Part shown: piece by piece, positions 20,182 to 32,064 of the stretch
Numbering within the stretch: position 1 is the stretch's first letter
How the letters are laid out: the number at the start of each line of letters is the position of its first letter
NCBI RefSeq assembly: GCF_019175385.1
Contig: NC_083344.1
Span: 25,856,231 to 25,920,230 of the forward strand
Length of the DNA stretch: 64,000 bases
Reading direction: 5' to 3'
Source of the DNA: Lycium barbarum
Taxonomy: Eukaryota > Streptophyta > Magnoliopsida > Solanales > Solanaceae
Position numbers and translations under genes: made by a program
The notes under the pieces: model-generated
What the model saw: only the letters and a program-made list of their open reading frames with translations
Databases searched by the model: none
What the model was told of the DNA's origin: nothing

Positions 20182-21786
20182 TTGGTTGCTTCTGAGCGTC
20201 CGTTAGCCATGGAGGTTCAGACTCTGGCTAACAGTTTTTTGCACCTTGACATCTCAGTTCTGGGCAGAGTCTTAGCTTATGTTGAGGCAAGGTTATCCCT
20301 CTTGGAGCAGATTAGGGCCCAGCAGTTTGAGGATGCCCAATTGTGTATTCGTGATGAGGTTCTGATAGGTGAGGCCAAGGAGGCCATAGTTGATAGTGAG
20401 GGCATTCTGAGGATTAAGGGACGCATGTGCGTTCCTCGTGTTGGAAACTTGATTTATTTGAAATTGACCGAGGCCCATAATTCGAGGTACTCCATTCATC
20501 CCGGTGCCACGAAGATGTATCGTGATTTGAGACAACATTATTGGTGGGGGAGGATGAAGAGAGATATTGCAGATTTTGTGTCTAAGTGTGGGAATTGTCA
20601 GCAAGTGAAGTATGAGCACCATAGATCTGGTGGTGCGCTCCAGAGGATGTCTATTCCCAAGTGGAAGTGGGAAAGGATTGCCATGGATTTCATTGTGGGT
20701 CTTCCGAAGACCCTTGGCAAGTTTGATTTTGTATGGTTTATTGTTGACCGGTTGAGCAAGTCCGCTCATTTCATTCCAGTTCAGGTCACTTATACTGCAT
20801 AGTGGTTAGCTAGGATCTATGTTTATGATATTGTACGATTGCACGGGGTCCCTATTTCCATTGCGTTGGATCTGGGTCCCCATTTTACTTCCAGTTTTTG
20901 GAAGGCTTTTCGGACAGAGTTGGGTACTCAGTTGGATCTTAGTATAGCTTTTCATCCCCAGAATGATGGTCAGTCTGAGAGGACTATTTAGGTGCTCGAG
21001 GATATGTTGAGAGCATGTTTCATTAATTTTGGTGGTCATTGGGACTAGTTCTTGCCCCTAGCGGAGTTTGCGTAGAACAATAGCTACCATTCGAGAATTG
21101 ATATGGCGCCGTTCGAGGCCTTGTATGGTGGGAGGTGTTGTTCTCCTATTGGTTGGTTTGATGTGTTTGAGGTTCGCCCGTGGGGCATAGATTTGTTAAA
21201 AGAGTCCAGGGATAGAGTGAAGCTTATTCAAAAAAAGCTTCTAGCAGCTCAGAGTCGATAGAAGATGTGTGCGGAACGAAAGGCTCCAGATTTTGAGTTT
21301 GGGGTGGGTGAGCAGGTGCTTCTGAAGATCTCACCTATGAAAGGTGTTATGCAATTTGAGAAGAGGGGCAAGTAGAGTCCAAGGTGCCTTGGCTCATTTG
21401 AGGTTCTCCGTAGAGTCAGAGATGTTGCTTATGAGTTGGCAGCCATCGGGCCTGTCAAGTGTCCATTCGATATATCCATATTTCCATGCTAAAGAAGTAT
21501 CATTCTGACGGTTCCTATATAGTTCGTTGGGGTTCTGTGCTACTTGATGAGAATCTGACCAATGAGGAGGAGCTGATAGCGATCTTGAATAGGCAGGTTC
21601 GGAAGTTGAGGTCCAAAGAGATTGCTTCTGTGAAGGTTCAATGGAAGCATCGTCCTGTTGAGGAGGCTACTTAGGAGACCGAGTCTGATATGCGCGAGAG
21701 ATATCCCCAGTTGTTCGCTGGTTCAGGTACTTTTCCCCATTCCACTTCTTTGTCGCTCGAGGACGAGCGATTGTTTAATTGGTATA
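20182..21786 (+). pseudogene. Integrase and chromodomain of element A
   Basis: In frame with the RNase H part. HHCC zinc domain about 20478-20605 ([10 protein letters not shown] ... CGNCQQVK), Asp in MDFIVGLPK (about 20682), a second Asp retained in ALDLGPHFTS (about 20868) and Glu in QSERTI (about 20975). TAG stops at 20803, about 20989 and about 21046 and others break it; the latter two read as CAG to TAG. The C-terminus (21459-21785) shows LLDENLTNEEELIAILNRQVRKL and SVKVQWKHRPVEEAT, a chromodomain. The frame ends in TAA next to the LTR start. Confidence 0.85.
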
Positions 21787-23052
21787 TGACGTAACGATCC
21801 GATTGGTCGTTATAGTGCTAATGACACTTTTACCCCTATTGAATATTCCCTAAGTCATCGGGTGGGTTTTAGAGTGACTTTTGAAGGTTTTAGCCTCAAA
21901 GTGGAATTCGTTTGACCCAAAGTTGTCTTTTGAATAAACGGACCTTTTTCAGAATTCTGTCGATTCCGAGAGGTCCGGGCAGTCATTTATGACTAGTAGT
22001 GCGTTTGTTTCGGTTACCAATGCAATTGGGAGCATTTTGGAACTTGGGTTGGGAACTTGGCTTTAGGCCATTAGGGGTTGACTTGGTCAATTAGACCTCC
22101 GTTTGAAAATTCGAGGCCACGGGTAAATCCGTCACTTATTTTTTATATGTGTGTGCATGTTTGTTTGGTATCTGTGGGGCCTCGGGTGATAGTCCGATTT
22201 CGGGACGAGAATGGTCAAGCCAAAATATTCTGGTGCTGGTGTAGGCACTGCAGTAGTACCATAACCGCCGTAGCGTTCACGCTATAGAGCCTAGGGGACG
22301 ACTATAGCGGACTGGGAGTTTTGGTGGTTAGCCGTCGTAGCGGTTTCCTTGACACTATAGCGGCCTACTGATTTTGAGTAGTGGCCGCCATGGCATGCCT
22401 TATGGGCATCGTAGCACGTGCGCTACAGCGGTTCCTTGACTGTTGTAGCCGTAGTCGGGCAAAATTATTTCTCTTTTCTCAAGTTAAGTCCCTTAAACCC
22501 TATCACTTCTTCTCATCACTTTTCTAAGCACCATTTAGGGGAATAGAGCTATTTGTAGACTGATTCTTATTGGAGGTAAGATTTATGACCCTAGCCTTTA
22601 GTATTTGCCTTCCTAGATTCCTACTTCATGCCTAGAATCATTAGAATCTAGATAGAGAAGATGAGTCTTGTGTTAAAATTCTTAAATGGGTTTAGACTTC
22701 TAAAATAGAAAATAGTGGTGAATTGACTAGAATAACCATAGAGTTTAATAAATTCCTTGTTGTTAAGCTTATTTCTTCCATTATTAATGGTTAATTTGAG
22801 GATTGAAGAATTAGGGTTGTTTTGCTTTAAATCATAATTAGACTTAATCTTAAGTTGTTTTAGAAGATGATTAGTGGGTTTGATCACCTAGGGCTTGAAT
22901 TGCATGTTCCATCTTTGAATTTCCTGTCTTACTCTTGTGGGCCCGTTTCCCCAATTTCTTGGGTTAGAATTTGACCTAGCTACAAGTATAGCAATATGGG
23001 TGTCATTATTCTTGGTTTTTAATATAGAATTCTATTATGAGTAGACTTTGAG
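21787..23052 (+). repeat. Element A 3' LTR, truncated on the right
   Basis: Begins near TGACGTAACG at 21787. Its last 250 bases match window bases 1-265, proving LTR identity. It breaks off at 23052, where A's 5' LTR continues (after CTTTGAG) with different sequence. A cluster of GTAGCG/CTATAGCGG-type motifs lies at 22260-22460 and a donor-like GGAG|GTAAGA at 22576. I see no good purine tract at its start. Confidence 0.82.
22571..22580 (+). promoter_or_regulatory. Splice-donor-like site in A 3' LTR
   Basis: TGGAG|GTAAG with GT at 22576-22577. In the 5' LTR it would lie about 220 nt left of the window edge, giving a leader intron of about 2.07 kb to the acceptor-like site at 1844. Confidence 0.45.
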
Positions 23053-23458
23053 AAATGAGCACCTCCTAAGGTGCAAGGAATTGTAAAACTTCCTAGATCA
23101 CTAAGTTTTTGTGGAAGCTTATTTTTGTATTATAGCACTACATTTTTCTGTAAGCTTAACGACAGAAACTTTTTCTAATTTTCTTTTACTTCACAAAATA
23201 TCTTTAAGAAATTTAGCATAAGAAGGCATTTGTGTCAAAGCATCTGTGAAAGGTATATTAATGTAAAGCTGTTTTAAAATTTCTAGAAACTTTGAGAACT
23301 TTTTTCAAGTTTTTCTCATTTCATCTTTTGGGGAAAGAGGAGAGGTACACAATGAGGATTTCTAATCAATTCATTTTCTTGCACCTTTTTCCTTTTTTCT
23401 TTCTGTTCACTTGGAAGCTTAGGTTCTTCTTTATTCTCGCTTTCATTTACCTGTTCTA
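23053..23458 (-). pseudogene. Pol N-terminal remnant of element N
   Basis: Read on the minus strand with frameshifts, this gives the linker before Athila protease: a FAKFLKD-like block, KRKLEKVSV, and a PGSFTIPC-like block close to 23090. It breaks off just before the catalytic Asp motif expected in Athila protease. No intact frame remains. Confidence 0.6.
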
Positions 23459-24976
23459 CCTCTCATGGAGTTCCTTGTCGATCCGCATATGGATCATAAA
23501 AAGCTTTACCTGACCGTAACGTAATAGCTTTGAGGTGCTCCCTTGGATTTTTCTTGGTATTGCTTGGTAAAGCACCTTGAATTTGTCCTGACATGAGGGT
23601 TGCTATTTGGTTCACCTGGATCTCCAAGTTCTTGATGGCTGATTGTTGACTTTTGACCCTCTCGTCGATAGCCCTAATTTGATTTTGTATCAGGTCATCA
23701 GTATTCTTGAAGTGTTTATACAACAAGTCTTCGAGGCCTGATAGATGATTTATTTGGGGCTGTTGTTGATATTGTTGAAAGTTTTGTTTCCCTCTGTTTT
23801 GATTTTGGAAACCAGGTGGTGCATGTACCAGTTGCTTTTGATTAAAAAAAAGTTGAGGATTTTTAGCACCATTAGGATTACACCATTGGAATCTGTGCCA
23901 TAGGACTACCAAATGAGTAATTGTTTCTATAACCAATAGCACTTACTTGTTTCTCATTTTGCGTTGAAGCTTTTCATTCTTGATTGAGTGATTACCTCCA
24001 CAGACATCATAATTCTCAAGTTGAGATGGTGAGTGAGCATTTACCTGAATAGCCTCAACTTTTTGTGTGAGAGCTGCAATTTGTTGTGTCAATCAATTTA
24101 AAGCTTTAACTTGATTTACTCCTGCTGCTTTCTTGATAATCATTCTGTCTGAAGGCCATTGAATAGCATTTTCTGAAATTTCATTCAGCAATTGTGTGGC
24201 TTCTACAGTGTTTTTTCCCATTATGAATCCTCCTGATGCTGCATCAATTAAATTTCTAGCTGAGGGTTTAAGACCATGATAAAAAATATATAAAATATCA
24301 TAATCTTGGATACCATGATGTGGCCATTTTCTTAACACTGAGTTTAATCTTTCCCATGCCTGGTATAAAGATTCAGTATCTGTCTGCATAAAATTATTGA
24401 TTTATTCTTTCAGTTTAATTGTTTTGGCAAGTGAAAAATACTTGTTAAGGAACTTTTGGGTCATTTGGTCCCATGTCATAATGGAACCTCTTGGCAAGCC
24501 TAGCAACCATGCCTTGGCTTCTCCTTTTAGTGAAAAGGGAAAAAGTCGCAACCTGATAGCGTCTGTTGTGACTCCATTCTACCTGCAAGTTTCAACTAAT
24601 TCAAGAAAATCAATTAGGTGGGAATGGGGATCTTCACATACATCACCCCTAAACTGGCATGAATTTTGGATGGTCTGAATCAAGCCTGTGCGAATTTCAT
24701 AGTTATTTGCCGCTATTGGTGGTCTTCTTACGCTTGGCTCTCCTTCAAAGTGATCCGGCTTTGCATAATCTCTAAGAATCCTATCACGTCGTGGTGCCAC
24801 CTCATCAAATTGTTCTTCCACTTGATGTGGTGGAGGTGGGTTGTTATTAGTGTTCTCATTGTTCTCCATGTCTTTTAGTGAAGGAATTTGAGATTGTCCT
24901 TTTCGTAATAACCTTAAGGATTTTTCAATTTCAGGATCGTATTTAACTGGTTCTCTTGAAGAGGAACGGGTCACAC
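23459..24976 (-). pseudogene. Gag of element N (Athila-like)
   Basis: Readable in three pieces: 24579-24974 (N-terminal, acidic, ending HLIDFLELVETCR), 24093-24389 (WERLNSVLRKWPHHGI, then GLKPSARNLIDAASGG) and 23463-23942 (Gln/Asn-rich, coiled IDERVKSQQSAIKNLEIQVNQIATLMSGQ, then LKAITLRSGK). The natural ATG seems changed to GTG at 24974 (GTG ACC CGT). Frameshifts fall near 24390-24580 and 23943-24092. Athila Gag proteins share this order. Confidence 0.8.
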
Positions 24977-25082
24977 ATTTCCTGAAGTTGTTTTTTTTTT
25001 TCCTGAAAAGTTAAAATAATAATAAAAGTAAAACGGTTCTCAAATTAGTAGTAAACCAATTAATCTGTAGTAGACTTTTTCA

Positions 25083-25101
25083 ATCCCGGCAACGGCGCCA
25101 A
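25083..25101 (-). other. tRNA-Asp-type primer-binding site of element N
   Basis: On the minus strand it reads TGGCGCCGTTGCCGGGAT, the site typical of Athila/Tat elements primed by tRNA-Asp. It lies about 5 nt inside the LTR end at 25107. Element K has the same site at about 56675-56693. Confidence 0.88.
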
Positions 25102-25106
25102 AAATT

Positions 25107-26725
25107 TGACGTGTCTGGCGTATATAAAATTTAACTCGTACTCTGTCACATAATAGTATAGAAAGATGTTGAACCCACAGAGATTGGTTTATCTATTCTA
25201 CAGATGTTTCTTATTTTAATTACTATTTGAGAAAATCAAAAAGAGTTGAGTTGCGAATTAATTAACTAAAAAAATGTGTAAATAAAGCAATGGAAAATTA
25301 TTTTTGTTTTTCACAAATATAAAAAGAGGTGTTGGGATCCTGACTTCACTTGATATTTTTATTATAAAGTAAATTCTTTAATCTTCAATTTCTATTTCTC
25401 ATAAATGTATAAATGCTTCTCACGATTACATTTATATATTATTACTTAAGTTGAAGAATTAATTGCACTCCTCTCGGTTATACAAATTGATTATCAAAAT
25501 AGTAATATTAAAGCACCAGAAATATACGCTTGAACTGAAACATGCTCTTTATAGTAAGTCCCTTTCGGTTACCTTACTTGCCATAACTAATTAATACACT
25601 ATCCGCCTCTCTCGATTACAAACAAGCGTAAAATTAATTATGACATAAAAGAGATAGATGTTACTAAATAAATGTTAACATCTATCAATACGATAATTAA
25701 CTATGTTACTTCTTCCGCCTCTCTGGATTACAAAATTAGTAACAAGATAATCGGTAATATAAATTAGATAGACGTTAACAAATAAAATAACATCTAACTG
25801 TAAAGCATATAGAAGTTAAATATAAAGCATCAACTCAAACATGTGAAATAGAGGAATAATATCTACTATTATATAGAAACATCAAGATCCATCATTCTCC
25901 CAACACAAGGAAAGTTACTCCATAATGGAGTTAGTACAACCAACGGAAATATTCTTATCCATTAAATAAGAAAATAGGAGAAATATTCAAGAAGAATGTT
26001 TCCACTATTTAATTAAAAGTAGGAACTGGAATAATTTCCTATCCTAAATAACCGAAGAAAGTATAAGAGAAAGAAGCTTAATAATGGAAACAAAGTGTTT
26101 GAAGCTCTCTATTCCTCCCCCAAACTCGTGTCTCTCAAAATGTAAAGGTATGCCTCTATTTATAGCAATGATAACCGTCCATGCAGCCAATGAAATTACA
26201 CTATTTGCAATTTGCAAGCTCTGAATTTTCCTCTGCAGCCCACCATTTCTCTTTTCTCTAGCCATCCTCTTTTCCATTTGTTTTTTTTTTATTTTTAAAT
26301 TATTTTAATGTGAACTTTTTCACAACTTACAACTTGCCAGTTGCTTTTTCCATTAGTAAACACGGACTCCTTCCAAATGGTAAGTTACAAGCATTCTTGT
26401 TGATGCAAACTTCTTCTCTTTCTCCATTTGCTTTTATTTTTCTTTTTGTTTCAATTTATTGTTGGGTCCCACATTAGTTGCAAGTTGTATTTCATTCTCT
26501 GCATGCTTCCTTTTAGTTTTCTTCTTATTTCTTTCTTTCATTTTGTTTGTGTTGGATCTTTTTTGTAAAATCCGGACTGGAATCTCTTTTGCCACATATC
26601 TTCTTAATTGATGAGCTATTAATTTTCTTATTAAATCATGACATTTTCTGCAAGGAAAAATATAAATATTAGTATTAAAATTAAATAACAACTTAATTTA
26701 TGAATGGTATTTTTCTCTTATCACA
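25107..26725 (-). repeat. Element N 5' LTR
   Basis: About 1.6 kb between the primer site and the D boundary, TG at 25107 and CA near 26725. AT-rich. The segment 25470-25760 repeats CTCTC(G/T)GATTACAAA-like units several times. The exact right edge is uncertain by a few bases because the second LTR is lost. Confidence 0.7.
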
Positions 26726-27954
26726 TCACAAGAAGATCAAGAACATAAGCTTCTAGTATTTCTCGGAGTGGAATCATTATGAATAACATTCGTATATGTT
26801 CGTATCAACATGATCATGCCAAAAGAAAGAAAGGGACAGCCTTAACATACCTCGCCGTCCAAGAAATCCAACAATCGGGCTAAGTACGTCAATCCTATAA
26901 CAAAGAAATGTATAAATACTCTTAGATGGTGCTAGTATATCACGTATATCGACGATAACTTGATTCTAAAAAAAAGACGGGCAGCACCTCCCTTCATTAT
27001 TTCTAGTCACAAATGTACAGCAGCCCATAACAACCATAATAAACTCATGTAAGCCTCTTAGTACTCCTTTCATCAACCAACCAAAAATATACATCGACAA
27101 CCCATAATATCTCAATATACAAAACGATATACTCTTCCCTTCTTCTTATTCAAGAGAGATAACCTCAACATCAAGATAACAACCTTTAACTGTGATATAT
27201 ATACGAGACATAACAATCAAAATCCAACCACAACGATCCAATATCGCAGCTACAATTGAAGTTAATACACACTCACCTCTTATGCTAGATTCTTCAATTG
27301 TTTTCCTTATAGTTCTTCAACCAAACAATTTATCCAAGGGTCCTAGTACCTACAAAAATAGAGAGGAGAGGTTGGATATTACCTTGAGTATGACTTTATA
27401 ACCTTCAAACGCCTTAGAACAAGTTTCAATCAACAACATATCAAGACGTCGCCACTAGCAAACTCCACGAGCTTATCCAAGACAAATCTGCCCCAAAACC
27501 TTGTTGGACACTCAAGGGATGATTGAGGACCCTCAAGAACACCCTTATAAAGTCGAGAGAGAAGTGTGGAAGGTGTATACATGAAAATGGGACTTTTAGA
27601 AAAATAAGTAGCCCTTGAACCGCCCTCCACCTCGATTTGCGGTGGAGATGAGACCTAGCAAGTGAAAACTTACAGTCGCATCTTGGGGTGGTGATGGGAA
27701 GTGAGGCTACCTAAAATGGAAGTTTGTGGCCAGTTTGCTGTATAGCAAACTCCATATGCGGCCGCAAATGGTTCACAAACTCCACTTTTCTCGAAAATGC
27801 GTTCTTTTCAATTCGCTTGCCCTCCAATCCTTATGATATCTGCTTAACACTTATGTCACCGTTCATTAACCATCCAAGGAACCCTATAACCTCTTCTCAA
27901 GCTTATGCTAATCGAATTATGGCACGATGTTGCAAAATCTTCTGAGGTATAACA
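26726..27954 (-). repeat. Element D 3' LTR, truncated
   Basis: Matches 38030-39125 (for example 27400-27954 against 38580-39125), with TGCGGCCGC-type motifs and a donor-like site near 27382. It contains about 130 bp at 26940-27070, including a TGCTGCCC island, missing from the 5' LTR. The left end is cut by element N. Confidence 0.85.
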
Positions 27955-27958
27955 TTCT

Positions 27959-27981
27959 CCCCCCCCCCCCCCCCCCCCCCC
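27959..27981 (-). repeat. Homopolymer C23 (G23 polypurine tract of D)
   Basis: Twenty-three consecutive C on the + strand directly inside D's 3' LTR. On the element strand this is a poly-G tract exactly where the polypurine primer must lie. Length is liable to assembly or polymerase error. Confidence 0.8.
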
Positions 27982-28123
27982 AACCTAGAACATTCGTCCT
28001 CGAATATTAAACTGTAAGGGATTTTATAAAAATTTCGGCAGTGTTTCCTCTGTAACTGTACCACTACCAACTTGTCACATAGCAACCCAAACTATACAAT
28101 GCCATAAAGGGCCACCACAAGTT

Positions 28124-29350
28124 TTAACAACAATGGCCTGAAGGTAATGGTGTCTCAGTTTGGACCTCCTCTGGGAGTGGAAACAAGTGCGGATGCCTAG
28201 ATTTTATATCTTCCTCAGCTTTCCAAGTCATCTCATCAATATTCCTGTTTCTCCAAAGGACTTTGACTGAAGCTACATGCTTAGTCCTTAATCTCTGAAC
28301 CTGTCTATCTAGTATAGCAATAGGAAACTCTTCATCCAATAGTTACTCGGTAACCTAAAGATCCTCAACGGGTACAACTCTGGAAGGATCTTAATACACT
28401 TACGAAGCACACATGGAAGACCGGATGGACTGATTCTAAGTCTGAAGGTAGATCTAACTCATAGGCCACCTGGCCCACTCCGTGTATAATCCTGTAAGGT
28501 CCAATGTACCGAAGGCTAAGGTTGCCCTTCTTACCGAACCTCATAATGCCTTTCATAAGCGATACCTTCAGTAATACCCAGTCATCAACCTGGAATTCTA
28601 AATCTCGCCAGTGATTGTCTGCATAAGACTTCTGACGACTCTGAGCTGCCAATAATCGATCCTGAATAAGCTTGACCTTCTCTACTCCTTGCTGAATCAA
28701 ATCTAACCCTACTAATTTATATCCCCCCACATCAAACTATCCAATAGGAGACCTACACTTCCATCCATACAAAGCCTTATACGGGGCCATCTGGATACTG
28801 GAATGATAGCTATTATTATACACAAACTCAATAAGCAGCAAATGATCATCTCATTTACCTCTGGAGTCATGCTCATAATATATCATCGACTATCTGAATG
28901 GTACGCTCAGCTTGTCTGTCTGTCTGGGGATGGAATGCGGTGCAAAGACTCACCTGAGTCTCCAAACCCTTCTGGAAGGACCTCTAGAAGTTAGCTGCAA
29001 ATTGCGCACCCTTGACGGATATGATGGATACCGGAACACCATGAAGTCATACTATCTCCTTAATATAAAGGTTCGCGTAGTCCTCTGCTGTATAAGTAGT
29101 CCTGACATGCAAACAATGGGCTGACTTTGGAAACCTATCAATAATCACCCAAATAGAATCAAACTTATGCTGAGAACGGGGAAAGCCTGTAATGAAATCC
29201 ATATTAATTGCTTCCCATTTCTAGGTCAGAATCTCGATAGCCTGCAATAATCCACCGGGCTTCTGATGCTCAATCTTCACTTGCTGACATTTAGGACACT
29301 GAGCTTCAAACTCTGCTATGTCTTTCTTCATGCCATATCATTAACATACC
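28124..29350 (-). pseudogene. Integrase C-part and chromodomain of element D
   Basis: The chromodomain reads at 28124-28339 (FPIAILDRQVQRL, SVKVLWRNRNIDEMTWKAEED) and is full length. The integrase tail is at 28365-28730 (SRQKSYADN, VDDWVLLKVSLMKGIMRFGKKG, VAYELDLP). The integrase core lies at 28730-29350 with stops and frameshifts; the region around 29130-29190 still encodes the FDSIWVII-type block. Compared with B, gaps are short, so decay is by point change rather than large deletion. Confidence 0.8.
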
Positions 29351-30690
29351 TCTCTGAAATCATGATACATTTTTATCGATCCCGGATGAATAAAGTAGAA
29401 GGAGTAGTTAGCCTCTTCCATGATCTGTCGATGTAACCCTGCAACATCAGAAAAACACAACCTACTTTGATATCTGAGGACTCCGTGTCCTGAAATCTCG
29501 ATTGGTGTCTTTTTCTTCTGAGGGGTTGTATCTCTATAATGAACTAGCATAGGATCCTCGTATTGACGCTTCTTAACCTCAGCTACTAAAGATGAGACTG
29601 CTGAATCCTGTATAGTGACTCCTGCATCTCCCGAGTCTAATAATCGAACTCCTAGGCTAGCTAACTATTGAAAATCACGAACTAGCTCCCTTTTCTCTGG
29701 ATGAACATAAGATAAGCTACCCATGGATTTGCGGGTAAGGGAATTGGCTACTACGTTCGCCTTCCTAGAATGATACAAGATATTAACATCATAATCCTTC
29801 AATAGCTCCAACCATCGCCTCTGACGCAAATTCAACTCTTTCTGCTTGAAGATGTACTGAAGGCTCTTATGGTCCGTATAGATATCAAAATGGACACCAT
29901 AAAGTAGTGCCTCCGCATCTTCAATGCATGAATCACCGCGGCTAACTCTAGATCACGGGTCGGGTAGTTCTTCTCGTTCTTCTGCAACTGCCTTGAAGGA
30001 TAATCTATAACATTACCATGATGCATCAACACACAACCTAACCCAACGCTAAAGCATCACAACAAATAACATAGCCCTCCAACCCCTCCAAAAGTGTTAG
30101 AACTGGTGCTGAAGTCAATTTGTTCTTTAATGCCTAAAAACTATGCTCACAAGTATCGGTCCACTGGAACTTAGCTAATTTCTAAGTTAGCTTCATTAGT
30201 GGTGCAGAAATGGAAGAAAAACCCTCTACGAATCTCCTGTAATAGCCTGCCAAACAACCCAGAAAACTGCGAACCTCCGTGGGTGTTGTGGGTCTCAGCC
30301 ACGTCTTCATGGCTCCAATCTTCTACGTATCCACTCTGACACCCTCATCTAAAATAATATGCCCCAGACAAGTCATAGAGTTCAACCAGAACTCACATTT
30401 AGAGAACTTTGCATACAGCTTCCGAGCTTGAAGAAATTTAAGGACAACACGTAATGATCTTCATGCTCTGCCTCTAATCAAGAGTATACCAAAATATCAT
30501 CAATAAACACAATCATGAACAGATCTAGGAAGGGCCTGAATACGCTATTCATCAAATCCATAAATATCGTCGGTGCATTAGTCAACCCAAACAACATTAT
30601 GCGAAACTCGAAGTAACCATATCTGGTTCTGAAAGCTGTCTTCGAAATATCTTTCTCTCTAACCCTCACTTGGTGATACCTTGACCTCAA
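29341..30690 (-). pseudogene. RT C-part, RNase H and integrase zinc region of element D
   Basis: RT catalytic region at 30478-30690: the Asp-containing block reads [10 protein letters not shown] (DLRSGYHQ in B), followed by [20 protein letters not shown] and [10 protein letters not shown], catalytic pair kept. RNase H pieces at 29832-30032 ([37 protein letters not shown]). Integrase N-terminal zinc region at 29341-29550. Multiple stops separate the blocks. Confidence 0.8.
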
Positions 30691-31990
30691 ATCTATCTTC
30701 GAAAACTAATTAGCACCCTACGACTGATCCAATAGATCATCAATCCTCGGGAGTGGATACTTATTCTTTATTGTCACCTTATTCAACTGCCTGTAATCAA
30801 TACACATTCATAAGGAGCCATATTTCTTTCTCACAAATAACACTGGTGCTCCCCACGGTGAAATACTGGGCCTGACAAAGCCTTTCTCCAACAAATCCTT
30901 CAACTGCTCTTGCAATTCCCTTAACTCAGCAGGCGCCATCCTATAAGGAGGAATAGATATTGGCTGAGTATCTGGTAACACATTGATAGCCAAGTCAATC
31001 TCTCGCTTTGGTGGAAGACCTGGAAGCTCATCCGAAAATACATCTGGATTCTTATTAATCATTGGAACAGACTGAAGAGTCGGTGGCTTTGCATTTGTAT
31101 CCCGAACTCGGACTACATGATAAATACAACCTTTTGCAATTATTTTCCTTGCTTTGAGATAGGAAATAAACCTACCTCTCGGCAATGTTGTATTACCCTT
31201 CCACTCTAGTATTGGCTCTCCTGAAAATTGAAATCGAACCATCTTTGTTCTAGAATCCACATTAGCATAATAAAAGGCTGACCAATCCATACTCATAATG
31301 ACATCAAAGTCTACCATATCTAATTCAATCAAATTTGCCATAGTATGATTATTACAGACTATAACTACACAATTTTTATATACCCGTCTAGCTATCACTC
31401 GATCACCAATGCGTGTAGACACCTCAAAAGGTTTAATTGGCTCAGATTTTACCCCAAACTAACCAGCAATAAAGGGAGTAACATACGACAACGTAGAACC
31501 TGGATCTATCAATGCATATACATCATGGGAAGATACTGATAGTATACCTATAACAACATCAGGCGAAGACTCGAGATCCTGTCGACCATCCAATGTATAA
31601 ATGCGATTCTGAGGACTGCACGAGCTAGACGCTCCCCCTCTGCCTCTACAACGGCCTGCTGATATCTGAGAGCCTTTCTCCAGAGGGCATACAGATGATG
31701 ACGAACCAGCTGCTGATTCAGTAGGCTAAACTATACCTCTACCACCTCTCGATAGACAATCACGTATAATATATCCTGGCTGACCGCAAGCATAACAAAC
31801 ATCTGAACCCAAGCGGCACTGTCCAACATGTAACTTACCACACTGAGTACATCATGTTAAAGGTGGTCTCATCTCTCCTGACTCATCTCTATACCGAGAA
31901 CTTGAGGCTCTGGAACCCTGACCTGGTCCTGAATAAGTAGATAGATCAAATCTCTAACTTGTGAACTACGGAGGCACACTAGCCACTGAA
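30691..31990 (-). pseudogene. Protease and RT N-part of element D
   Basis: Open stretch 30808-31422: protease tail (VDFDVIMSMDWSAFYYANVDS), linker and RT entry ([21 protein letters not shown]). The protease active site lies upstream at about 31490-31510 (ALIDPGST type), where a stop at about 31460 breaks the frame. CCHC knuckle at about 31770-31810 with a degenerate GYIIRDC end. Confidence 0.8.
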
Positions 31991-32064
31991 TAGGCTGAAC
32001 GCCTAGGATAATGCTGCCTCTAACCATCTCTAAACTCATTGACAGAACCTGAAGTATAAGCTAC
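31810..32064 (-). pseudogene. Gag C-terminal remnant of element D
   Basis: Minus-strand reading gives a Ser/Arg/Gln-rich Gag tail (QGSRASSSRYRDES) and, near 31845, the first finger CTQCGKLHVGQC, closely matching B's Gag at 10900-11060. It ends at the junction with E at about 32064. The other part of gag resumes at 36199. Confidence 0.7.

Larger units (their letters stand above)
23053..26725 (-). mobile_element. Element N: Athila-like Ty3/gypsy fragment (5' LTR, gag, start of pol)
   Basis: Minus-strand element: 5' LTR at 25107-26725, Asp-tRNA primer site at about 25083-25101, gag to 23459 and the first part of pol to 23053. Everything downstream (rest of protease, RT, integrase, 3' LTR) is missing. 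The left end is a recombination junction with A's LTR. The right end abuts D's LTR, into which N probably inserted. Athila assignment rests on the tRNA-Asp primer site and Gag blocks such as LKAITLRSGK. Confidence 0.85.

Noticed and set aside
22078..22287. Short open frame in A 3' LTR as a host exon
   Set aside because: It lies within sequence assigned to the LTR, with no splice context or recognisable domain.
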